64,000 nt of DNA from Photobacterium galatheae. GTDB taxonomy: Bacteria > Pseudomonadota > Gammaproteobacteria > Enterobacterales > Vibrionaceae. The stretch covers positions 124,001 through 188,000 of the forward strand of contig NZ_JMIB01000021.1 in assembly GCF_000695255.1 (NCBI RefSeq), given 5' to 3'. Made by a program: the position numbers and the translations under genes. Under the pieces are notes generated by a model. It saw nothing but the letters and a program-made list of their open reading frames with translations. It made no database searches and was not told the origin of the DNA. This document shows, piece after piece, positions 1 to 8,100 of this stretch. Every line of letters begins with the position of its first letter. Positions within the stretch are counted from its first letter, which is position 1.

Positions 1-614
1 GCAGCTTGTCGGCCGACCATCCGTTTTATCGTGAAATCCAGACTGCCGGCGTCCCGGTCATTGCCATTGACCGAGGTCTCGATGATGAATTCTTTGCCTG
101 TGTGATCAGTGAAGATCATGACGGCGCTTATGCGCTGACCAAACAATTGATTCAGCCGGACACCCGAACCATTGGTCTGATCGGCGCCGTACCGGAACTG
201 GGTATTTCTCAGCAGCGTGAACTGGGATTCAAAGCCGCAGTTCGGGATCTGGGCAACGCGACACTCGCGTCGAAAACCCTGTATGGCGATCATTTCAGCC
301 CGGAAGAAGGGCAGCGCCTGTTGCAGCAGTGGATTCAGGAAGATGCAGTGCCCGACAGTATTCTGATCACCTCGTATGCCCTGTTCGAAGGCATGCTGGA
401 CTGCTTCCTGTCGCATCCGGCACTGATGAAAACGACTCAGCTTGCGACCTTTGGTGATCACCGCCTGCTGGATTTTCTGCCGATGCGCATTCACTCCTTG
501 CCCCAGCAGTTCGAAGACATTGCCGACAGTGCGCTGGAACTCGCGCTGAATGCCACGGCTGGCCGTTACCGTGCCGGTGTGGAAGTGGTTCCGCGTCAGT
601 TAAAGATTCGGTAG
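1..614 (+). CDS. cra: Catabolite repressor/activator Cra (FruR), C-terminal part only
   Basis: This is the ligand-binding half of a LacI-family regulator. The reading frame is open to the left edge, so the start and the helix-turn-helix domain lie outside the window; the TTG at 6 is only an internal codon. The family member Cra senses phosphorylated fructose intermediates and switches cells between glycolytic and gluconeogenic gene expression. Recognisable points are the segment GAVPELGISQQRELGF, the TSYALFEGMLD helix and the FGDHRLLDFLP segment, which match the Cra effector domain as I know it from E. coli. The gene ends 9 bases from the convergent lipoprotein gene, with no obvious terminator between them. 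ppsA, a classical Cra target in E. coli, lies about 7.5 kb away. Confidence 0.85.
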   Translation, partial: SLSADHPFYREIQTAGVPVIAIDRGLDDEFFACVISEDHDGAYALTKQLIQPDTRTIGLIGAVPELGISQQRELGFKAAVRDLGNATLASKTLYGDHFSPEEGQRLLQQWIQEDAVPDSILITSYALFEGMLDCFLSHPALMKTTQLATFGDHRLLDFLPMRIHSLPQQFEDIADSALELALNATAGRYRAGVEVVPRQLKIR

Positions 615-623
615 CCTGTTTCA

Positions 624-1763
624 TCAATAACCCGTCAGTTCCATAAATCCCTGCCCGGTATGGCTGCCTGTCACCGTCACCGGGCCTTCCCAGTAGGGAA
701 AAAGAAACGGCAGCAACTGATCGTCCCGTCGGGCCTGAACATCTAACTCGATCTGCTGTTCAGGCACCACCAGATGCCAGCGCACCGGGAATTCACGTTC
801 AGCCTGAATGTCGCTTGCCTGAATTGCGGTTCGTAATTTTGCCATTCGTATCGGTGTCAGACTGGCCTGTCCCTGAGTAATCGGGATGCTCTTGCCATCC
901 GGCCAACTCAGGCTGCCAAAGGTATAAGCCGGATGTTGGTGACTGCGTAACTGATAGAGCATCAGTGCCCGGCCATCATCCAGATGGATAGAAAACCAGT
1001 CCCAGCCTTGCTGATGTTCAGACAGTGACTGACTGCTCCATTCCCGATCGAACCACCCTTCCCCTTTCACTTGATACAGGACGCCATCCAGACGAATCTC
1101 ACCGTCCACCGACAGAAAAGGCATACTGTAGTAGTAGGATGCCAGCCTGGGATCAGCCGGATCCTTCTGGCTGTATCCGCCATCGCCTTGCAAAACCCGG
1201 TTGCCATAACTGCGCATCTTCAGCGTCACATCCATCTGTTGATCCCGAAACGTTAAAGTTCCAGGAAAAGGAGATCCCCCCTGCCCCTGCCACCGCCAGT
1301 TATCCAGCCACAATGTGAATGGTTCCGCCGTCACACCCGACTGTCCGATGCCACCGCGCGCAAAGCGCTCCGCCTGCCAGCGTTTCTCCGCTGTCGTGAC
1401 CACAGCATGTGCCATAAACCGCTGCGGGCTTTGCCAGCCAGTTGCCAGTACATCGCTCTGATTCGGTCGGGCCGACGTTCGGAACAGCGTCCATTGCACC
1501 GCAAGCCACTGGCCGGATTCAGAGGTCAGATTCGCCGTCAGGTACCACCATTCCACCCGGAAACCGGGATGACTGAGATGATCCTGAGGGAAAATCAGCG
1601 GCTGCCCCGGTTTCACCTGCTCAAACCCGGCATCATTCTGCTGCGACAGCACGGCCAAAGTTCTGTTCTCCGGAGATTCCGGCTCACAGCCGAGCAACAA
1701 CAGGCTTAACAGGATCAACAGCCCCCACGAGAACCACGTCTGCCAGATTTGCCGTCTTTGCAT
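624..1763 (-). CDS. AttH/CrtC-like lipocalin-fold lipoprotein of an ABC export operon
   Basis: Predicted outer-membrane or periplasmic lipoprotein of about 379 aa. I chose the ATG at 1763 because it overlaps the permease stop (TGATG, one shared base) and gives a clean lipoprotein signal: a hydrophobic run followed by LLLLGC, with the lipidated Cys near residue 26. The rest resembles the AttH / hydroxyneurosporene-synthase-like family (secreted lipocalin-like hydrolase): an early FRVEWWYLTANL segment, a central GEGWFDREWSSQ motif and WDWFSIHLDDGRALMLYQLR. It is the last gene of a three-gene operon with the permease and ATPase upstream. By analogy with AttEFGH it may handle a lipid or hydrophobic molecule moved by the transporter; the substrate is unknown. 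An upstream in-frame start at 1880 would destroy the signal peptide. Confidence 0.8.
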   Translation of the reverse strand: MQRRQIWQTWFSWGLLILLSLLLLGCEPESPENRTLAVLSQQNDAGFEQVKPGQPLIFPQDHLSHPGFRVEWWYLTANLTSESGQWLAVQWTLFRTSARPNQSDVLATGWQSPQRFMAHAVVTTAEKRWQAERFARGGIGQSGVTAEPFTLWLDNWRWQGQGGSPFPGTLTFRDQQMDVTLKMRSYGNRVLQGDGGYSQKDPADPRLASYYYSMPFLSVDGEIRLDGVLYQVKGEGWFDREWSSQSLSEHQQGWDWFSIHLDDGRALMLYQLRSHQHPAYTFGSLSWPDGKSIPITQGQASLTPIRMAKLRTAIQASDIQAEREFPVRWHLVVPEQQIELDVQARRDDQLLPFLFPYWEGPVTVTGSHTGQGFMELTGY

Positions 1764-4231
1764 CAGAAAGCCTCCCGCAGCGACAACATGGCAGAACGCC
1801 GGACCAGCCGCCAGACGGGCCACGCACCAGCCAGCAAAAGTGCCGCCAGTGCAGTCCCTAACGAAAACAGATACTGCCAAGGGAAAAAACGAACCGGCAT
1901 GGTCCAGCCGAAGGAGTATTTCAACACCACATCAATCAGCAACTGAGCCAGCAGCAACCCCAGTGGCAAAGCAATCAGCGCTGTCATGGCCCCAATCGCC
2001 AGCAACTGACCGCCCCCCAGCAATGCCAGTTCTTTGCCGGTCATGCCCATACAGCGCAACAGAGCAAACTGCCGTTGCCGGGAGATTTCACCCGCGATAG
2101 TCGCAATAAATAAACCGCCGACAGCAACGAACAGGGTCAGTTTTCCTAAGGTCGCTGTGACAATGAAAGTCCGGTCGAACACCGCCATGGCCTGATGCAT
2201 GATCTGGCTGTGATCACGTACCTGATTGGCCTTCAGACCGAAGCGTTTCTGTATCTGATCCATCATCATCTGAATCGCTTTATTGTCATGACCGAGATGA
2301 ATCGCCAGACTGACTTTCCCCTCTCGGTGAAACAGCTGCTGCCACACCGGCTCTGACACGAAAATCTGACCATAAGGATTGCCGTAATCGTAATAGATGC
2401 CTGCCAATCGCCAACCCTGCCCCAGCCTTGGCGGTAAATCGACCGTTTGGCCGGGCTGCCACTGGTTTCTGAGCGCAAGGGATTCACTGGCAAGAAAAAC
2501 TTTGTCCGGCCCCTGCCGATGCAGTAAAGACCAGTAATCATCCAATGCCTCTTTCATTGGCAGCGACCGCTGCTCTCCTGCCGACTCTCCGATACTGAAG
2601 ACCTGCAACGGCTGTTCGTGACGTGCATCGGCCACTTCATTACGCCATCGCCACCACACAGCCTTCACCTGCGGCTGCCTGACTGCCCACCGGTCAACCG
2701 ATGTGGCCTGATGCGTGGACGGCTGAACATAGACATCGGCAGCCAACCGTTGTCCGAGCCAGTTTTGTGTGGCCTGCCGGAAACTGCCCACCATGGTATC
2801 CATCCCAATCGTGGCGGCCAGCGCCAGCATAAAGGCCATGGCAGCAACGCCCCGGTAGCTCAGGCTGGCGGCAGCATCACTGAAAAACCATCGGAGCCGT
2901 GGTGAACGCAGCCACTTTGCCAGCCCTTTGAACGCGGCCCATAACAGGAACGGCATCAGTAACCCGGCGGCCGCCAGTAAACAGCCAATCAGCACAAACC
3001 CGGCGAACTGATTGTGCTCCAGAAAATAAATAACAACGGCCATCAGAATGAACAAAGCCGCCACCAATGCCTGCCAGATAAATTCACGCCAGCTACCTCT
3101 GACCATCGTCATATGCGCCGTCAGCCGGGCCGGTTGGGTGCGGATCAGCCGAACCAGCGGCCAGCCACAGGCCATCACCGTGCCGCCAAGGGCAATCACA
3201 AGACTGAGCGCGCCCCACTGCCAGTGCCATCCGGTTGTCAGCGCAATATTGGCCTGATAAAGATCGCTCAGCGTTGTTGCGACCGACGGCAACAGCTTCT
3301 GCGCCAGAAATAACCCCAGCACATTACCGCCGACCACACCGATCACCAGCCAGAGCACCAGCTCAATCCCCAATGCTTTCGCTAGTTGCGAGCCGGATAC
3401 ACCGCTCTGACAGAGCAAGCCAACCAGAAACTGACGCTGCGTCAGTGACAACGACATGGCCTGATAAAAGATAAACAAACCGACGATAAAGGCGAGCATG
3501 CCCATGGCAAATAAATTCAGGTGAAATGCCCGGGTCAGAGGTTCCAGATGGGCATGGTCATTTTTGGTCAGGGTCAGCCCACCCGGCAGCAACTGACGGA
3601 TGTCCTGCTGCTCATCCGGGCTGAGCTGCCCACAAAATACGGCGTTGAAGCCTGACCGCGGAAACAACTGCCGCACCAGCCCCATATCGGCCAGCAAGCG
3701 TGCACCGTGAATCCGATCATCATCAACAAGGGCTAACCGGCCAATCTCACGGCCCGTGTTCAGGGTCAGCCGCTGGCCGTCGGACAATTGCTTGATCTGT
3801 GCCAGTTGCCGGCTGATCCAAATCTGCCCCGGCGTTTGAATCAGAGTGACAGACTGAATCGATTCACTGGAAGACGAAGAAAAAGGCAGCATCACCAAGG
3901 GGTCAATCCCCACCAGTGTCAGTGTTCCGGCTTCGGCGGTCTCAATGCGGTGCATCTCATAAGGCACACACTGGGTATACCCCATACGACGCAATTGAAT
4001 ATACAGCCCCTGCGGCACCGTCATTCCGGCCTGTTCATGCCGGATGGCGTACCGGAACGGTGTCTTGAAAAGCATTTCTCCGGCGCGGTAACTGCTTCTG
4101 GCCTGCTGGTTGACCGCCAGCACGCCCACCAGCAACGCAATGCCCATGATCAGCCCGAGCAGGAGCAGCACCATCTGCAAAGGGTGACGGCGATAATGTC
4201 CCCAGAGTGCATTAAAGACCGGATTGTGCAT
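1763..4231 (-). CDS. FtsX-like ABC transporter permease (AttF/AttG type, fused)
   Basis: A large inner-membrane permease of 822 aa. One membrane helix lies near residues 18-40, followed by a periplasmic MacB-like domain. Membrane clusters follow around 240-360 and 385-470, then a second periplasmic domain and three C-terminal helices around 690-815. This doubled FtsX arrangement suggests that AttF- and AttG-like halves are fused in one chain. The start overlaps the ATPase gene by 20 bases and the stop overlaps the lipoprotein start by one base, so all three are translationally coupled. Such transporters usually move lipoproteins or hydrophobic compounds away from the inner membrane, or transmit mechanical force. 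The substrate cannot be read from the sequence. Confidence 0.85.
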   Translation of the reverse strand: MHNPVFNALWGHYRRHPLQMVLLLLGLIMGIALLVGVLAVNQQARSSYRAGEMLFKTPFRYAIRHEQAGMTVPQGLYIQLRRMGYTQCVPYEMHRIETAEAGTLTLVGIDPLVMLPFSSSSSESIQSVTLIQTPGQIWISRQLAQIKQLSDGQRLTLNTGREIGRLALVDDDRIHGARLLADMGLVRQLFPRSGFNAVFCGQLSPDEQQDIRQLLPGGLTLTKNDHAHLEPLTRAFHLNLFAMGMLAFIVGLFIFYQAMSLSLTQRQFLVGLLCQSGVSGSQLAKALGIELVLWLVIGVVGGNVLGLFLAQKLLPSVATTLSDLYQANIALTTGWHWQWGALSLVIALGGTVMACGWPLVRLIRTQPARLTAHMTMVRGSWREFIWQALVAALFILMAVVIYFLEHNQFAGFVLIGCLLAAAGLLMPFLLWAAFKGLAKWLRSPRLRWFFSDAAASLSYRGVAAMAFMLALAATIGMDTMVGSFRQATQNWLGQRLAADVYVQPSTHQATSVDRWAVRQPQVKAVWWRWRNEVADARHEQPLQVFSIGESAGEQRSLPMKEALDDYWSLLHRQGPDKVFLASESLALRNQWQPGQTVDLPPRLGQGWRLAGIYYDYGNPYGQIFVSEPVWQQLFHREGKVSLAIHLGHDNKAIQMMMDQIQKRFGLKANQVRDHSQIMHQAMAVFDRTFIVTATLGKLTLFVAVGGLFIATIAGEISRQRQFALLRCMGMTGKELALLGGGQLLAIGAMTALIALPLGLLLAQLLIDVVLKYSFGWTMPVRFFPWQYLFSLGTALAALLLAGAWPVWRLVRRSAMLSLREAF

Positions 4232-4883
4232 TCAGCACGCCTCCCTTCAGCATCACCCGGCCATTCATGTAAGACGCTACCTGCTGACTGTGCGTCACCA
4301 GCAGCAGTGAACAATTGAGTTTTGAGGTCAGCCCCGTCAACAGCCGCATCACCGCCTGCGCATTCCGCTCATCCAGACTGCCCGTCGGTTCATCGGCCAG
4401 CAGAATATCCGGCTCCATATACAGCGCACGGGCAATCGCTGCCCGTTGTTGCTGTCCGCCAGACATCTCTTCCGGGTATCGCTTCAGCAAGGGTTTTAAA
4501 TCCAGTGCAGACACAATATTGCGCCAGAGTTCCGGCTGATCCGGCAGCCCTTTAAGCTGGCGGCAAAACTGAATATTGTCCTGTGTGGTTAAGGTGGGCA
4601 GTAAATTGAACTGCTGAAAAATCAGCCCGATATGATGTCGCCGGAATGCTGTGCGCGCCCGCTCTGAGATCGCATGCAGCGGGGTGCCCGCCAGCCAGAT
4701 TTCACCCTGATCGACCCGGTCCAGTCCGGCAATCAGGTTCAGCAGCGTACTCTTACCAGAGCCGCTCTCGCCCATCAGCGCCACCTGCTCGCCCCGGTCG
4801 AGTGTCAGCGCGGCCCCTTGCAGCACGGCATGAAACTCGTTGCCATCCTGATACCCTTTGCAGAGATCAACCAGCCGTAACAT
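4212..4883 (-). CDS. ABC transporter ATP-binding protein (LolD/AttE type)
   Basis: A cytoplasmic ATPase of 223 aa that would energise the FtsX-like permease encoded next. Walker A GESGSGKST lies at residues 38-46, the signature SGGQQQR follows the Q-loop region (FQQFNLLPTLT), and Walker B reads ILLADEPTGSLD. The length and the LFQQFNLLP segment are typical of the MacB/LolD/AttE subgroup that works with FtsX-type permeases. The ATG at 4883 has a strong ribosome binding site (GGGAGG, about 6 bases upstream). It is the first gene of the operon, and the 232 bases upstream separate it from the P-type ATPase gene on the same strand. Confidence 0.9.
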   Translation of the reverse strand: MLRLVDLCKGYQDGNEFHAVLQGAALTLDRGEQVALMGESGSGKSTLLNLIAGLDRVDQGEIWLAGTPLHAISERARTAFRRHHIGLIFQQFNLLPTLTTQDNIQFCRQLKGLPDQPELWRNIVSALDLKPLLKRYPEEMSGGQQQRAAIARALYMEPDILLADEPTGSLDERNAQAVMRLLTGLTSKLNCSLLLVTHSQQVASYMNGRVMLKGGVLNAQSGL

Positions 4884-5115
4884 GGCCGCCTCCCTGGATG
4901 AAACAAGGATTGCTACTTTGAATGAAACCGCGGCTGTCCCGCCTGAAATTCATGTGTTTTCAGATGATTATTTAAGAAAAGAAGGTTCAGAAAATAAGTG
5001 TAGTCCATCGCCAGATGCACTGGCGGGCGATTCACACGACGCATCAGTACACAAGACATTGCTTTAAAGCGGGGCGATGATCTGGATGCCCCCTGAATTG
5101 ATGGCTCTGATGAGG

Positions 5116-7833
5116 TCATGACTCCTGAGATCCGGTGCGCATCTCGCTCAGCAGCAACCGAAGCCGCTTCTCGATTTCGATGATCGCAAAAAACACGAGA
5201 CCAACGACCACAATCATCACCCCGTCCCAAAACGGCACGGCAACGGTCGCAAACAATGTCTGGAGCGGCGGCAGATAAGTGATGGCGAATTGCGCGGCAG
5301 TCACGCAGATCACCGTCAGCCAGACGACCTTTGTGCCGGCGATCAGCGCCCATTTCAGCGACGTCCCGTAAATATTCCGGATAAAAAACAAATGAAAAAT
5401 TTCCATCACGACTAAGGTGTTCAGGGCCATGGTTCGTGCCAGTTCAACCGAATAAGACTGCTCAACCGCATAGGCGTAAATACCGAACACGCCGCCCAGT
5501 AACAAGACGGAGACAAAAATGATCCGCCAGGCCAATTCGCCAGTCAGCAAAGGTTCATCCCGGCGTCGGGGCGGACGTTGCATGGTATTGTTTTCCGTCG
5601 GCTCAAAGGCCAGCGCAATCCCAAGCGTGATAGCCGTGATCAGATTGATCCAGAGAATCTGGATCGGGGTGATCGGCAACGTCATGCCAAAAAGCAACGC
5701 CACGACAATCGTCATCGCTTCCCCGGCATTGGTCGGCAAGGTCCAGCTGATCACTTTTTTGATATTGTCATAAACCGTTCGCCCCTCACGAACCGCCGCA
5801 GCAATAGACACAAAATTATCGTCGGCCAGCACAAGGTCAGCCGCTTCTTTGGCCGCCTCACTCCCTTTGAGTCCCATGGCGATGCCCGCATCCGCCCGCT
5901 TCAGTGCCGGCGCATCATTCACGCCATCGCCCGTCATCGCAATCGTCATCCCGTGAGATTGCAGCGCCATCACCAACCGCAGTTTATGCGCCGGACTGGT
6001 GCGGGCGAAGATATCGGTTTCAACCACAGCTGCAGCCAGCGTTTGATCGTCCATTTCATCCAGATCAGCCCCCGTGAGCACCTGATCCGAATTTCGCAGG
6101 CAGAGCTTCTTCGCGATCGCCGCAGCAGTATCCTTGTGATCGCCGGTGATCATTTTCACCCGAATGCCGGCAGCATGACATTCAGAAATGGCGTCAATCG
6201 CTTCAGGACGCGGCGGGTCGATCAACCCGACCATGCCAATCAGGATCAACTCCTGTGCCACATCGGTCAACTCCAGCACCGTATGCTCCGGCCGGACTGG
6301 CTTCACCGCAAAAGCAAGCACGCGCTGTCCTTGCCCGGCGATTTCCCCGGCCTTTTCATGCCAGTATGCCTTGTTCAGAGGGTCACTTCCTCCGGCAACC
6401 CGGCGCTGAAAAGCGCACATCGACAAGATTTCCTCCGGTGCGCCTTTCACCGCGATAAACGCATGATTTTCGTGGTCATGGTTCAGGGTCGCCATGAAAC
6501 GATGCTTTGCATCAAACGGGATCACATCGGTTCGCACCCACCCGGCCAGTTCCTCCTGAAGATCCAGGCCGATCTTACTGCTCAGAACCAGTAATGCACC
6601 TTCCATCGGATCACCGACAATCCCCCATCCCCCTTCGTGATGATGCAAAGAAGCGTCATTGCACAAAGCAGCCACCCGCCCGATCTCGTCCAGAATGGCA
6701 TGTTCGCAGGCACTGACAATCGCATCATTGAGCCGGATTTCCCCCTTGGGCTCATACCCGACACCCTCCAGTGAAAAAATATGGGCTTCCGTAACCACAG
6801 AAGCCACCATCATTTCGTTGCAGGTCAGCGTGCCGGTTTTATCCGTGCAGATCACAGACACAGCCCCCAGCGTTTCAATGGCGGGTAAACGCCGGACAAT
6901 GGCATTGCGTCGTGCCATCGCCTGCACGCCTACCGCAAGCGTGATGGTCAGGACCGCCGGAAGCCCTTCCGGAATCGCTGCAACAGAGAGACCCACCACG
7001 GCCATAAATATCTCGGTGAATTCGAAACGGGCAACGAAATGTCCGAAGACCAGCAGCACCCCAGCAATCAATAAGATCAGCGCCGTTAACCAGCGGGCAA
7101 ACACATCCATCTGCCTGAGCAACGGGGTCGTCAGCGTTTCTACCGTCGACAGCATGCCACTGATGCGACCAATCTCCGTCTTCGCTCCCGTCGCAACAAC
7201 AATCCCCCAGCCAAGCCCGCTGGTCACAAGCGTCCCGCTGTAGGCCATACAACCCCTGTCACCAAGGGGCGTATGCACAGCAACGGGCTGCAAATCTTTC
7301 TTCACCGGCACAGACTCACCGGTCAGAATTGATTCCTGAACCTGAAGTCCATTCACCTGCAACAACCGAAGATCGGCCGGCACCTTGTCGCCGGCTTCGA
7401 GCAGGACAATATCACCGGGCACCAGCATCTCCCCGTCGATCAAGTGACGCATTCCGTCCCGACTCACCGACGCTTTCAACGCGAGCATATGCCGGATAGC
7501 ATCCATGGCCGCTTCTGCTTTCCCCTCCTGAATGAAACCGATGATCGCATTCACAATGACAACAGCCAGAATCACCAGCGTATCTGACAGGTGCCCCAAT
7601 ACCGCCGTCATGGCAGCGGAACCGAGCAGTACATAAATGAGAATATTGTGAAAATGCCGCAGAAAGCGGATCACCCAATTTTCCTTTGTCGGTTCCGGCA
7701 AACGATTCAACCCGTATTCATCAAGCCGCGATGCTGCCTCTTCGGGAGAAAGGCCATTTGGGCTGACATGTAACGCCTGAAGGACATCATCTGATGTCAT
7801 TTCATGCCATGTTTTGTTTGTTCGATTTTGCAT
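5116..7833 (-). CDS. P-type cation-transporting ATPase (P2, calcium-pump-like)
   Basis: An inner-membrane cation pump of 905 aa. It has the N-terminal cation ATPase domain (residues about 10-75), an actuator domain with TGES (ILTGESVPVKK) and the membrane motif IPEGLPAVLTITLAVG, which in SERCA-like pumps forms part of the ion site. The phosphorylation site DKTGTLT has its Asp near residue 331. KGAPEEIL lies in the nucleotide domain, TGDGVNDAPALK in the hinge, and a C-terminal bundle of hydrophobic segments follows. PEGLP points to the calcium/manganese or sodium/potassium branch rather than heavy-metal CPx pumps, which would have a Cys-Pro motif. The true ion is not decidable here. It is a single gene, divergent from ppsA. 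Confidence 0.88.
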   Translation of the reverse strand: MQNRTNKTWHEMTSDDVLQALHVSPNGLSPEEAASRLDEYGLNRLPEPTKENWVIRFLRHFHNILIYVLLGSAAMTAVLGHLSDTLVILAVVIVNAIIGFIQEGKAEAAMDAIRHMLALKASVSRDGMRHLIDGEMLVPGDIVLLEAGDKVPADLRLLQVNGLQVQESILTGESVPVKKDLQPVAVHTPLGDRGCMAYSGTLVTSGLGWGIVVATGAKTEIGRISGMLSTVETLTTPLLRQMDVFARWLTALILLIAGVLLVFGHFVARFEFTEIFMAVVGLSVAAIPEGLPAVLTITLAVGVQAMARRNAIVRRLPAIETLGAVSVICTDKTGTLTCNEMMVASVVTEAHIFSLEGVGYEPKGEIRLNDAIVSACEHAILDEIGRVAALCNDASLHHHEGGWGIVGDPMEGALLVLSSKIGLDLQEELAGWVRTDVIPFDAKHRFMATLNHDHENHAFIAVKGAPEEILSMCAFQRRVAGGSDPLNKAYWHEKAGEIAGQGQRVLAFAVKPVRPEHTVLELTDVAQELILIGMVGLIDPPRPEAIDAISECHAAGIRVKMITGDHKDTAAAIAKKLCLRNSDQVLTGADLDEMDDQTLAAAVVETDIFARTSPAHKLRLVMALQSHGMTIAMTGDGVNDAPALKRADAGIAMGLKGSEAAKEAADLVLADDNFVSIAAAVREGRTVYDNIKKVISWTLPTNAGEAMTIVVALLFGMTLPITPIQILWINLITAITLGIALAFEPTENNTMQRPPRRRDEPLLTGELAWRIIFVSVLLLGGVFGIYAYAVEQSYSVELARTMALNTLVVMEIFHLFFIRNIYGTSLKWALIAGTKVVWLTVICVTAAQFAITYLPPLQTLFATVAVPFWDGVMIVVVGLVFFAIIEIEKRLRLLLSEMRTGSQES

Positions 7834-8100
7834 GATTGGTTGGTATCACTCCATTCAGTTCAAACCTGTTGACTTCGAATCTGTTCCGTTCAGAAAAGAC
7901 ACGCATCGCTTTCTGGATAAACACCGCTTTCGAATAAAGGATAGACAGCGAAACTCATTCTTTTTGTTATTCTTTCTGGCTTGTGATGCCTGATCAATCA
8001 GACACCATTTTCTCAGGCTGCACCGCGACGAACTTCTAAAATGAAGTGAGTCCCGGCTTGAGTTCAGCCGGAACATCCGTGCCAGCCAAAGGAGAGCGGT

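Noticed and set aside
5578-6594. Plus-strand frame of 338 codons inside the P-type ATPase gene
   Set aside because: Antisense shadow of a GC-rich gene with a clear protein on the other strand.
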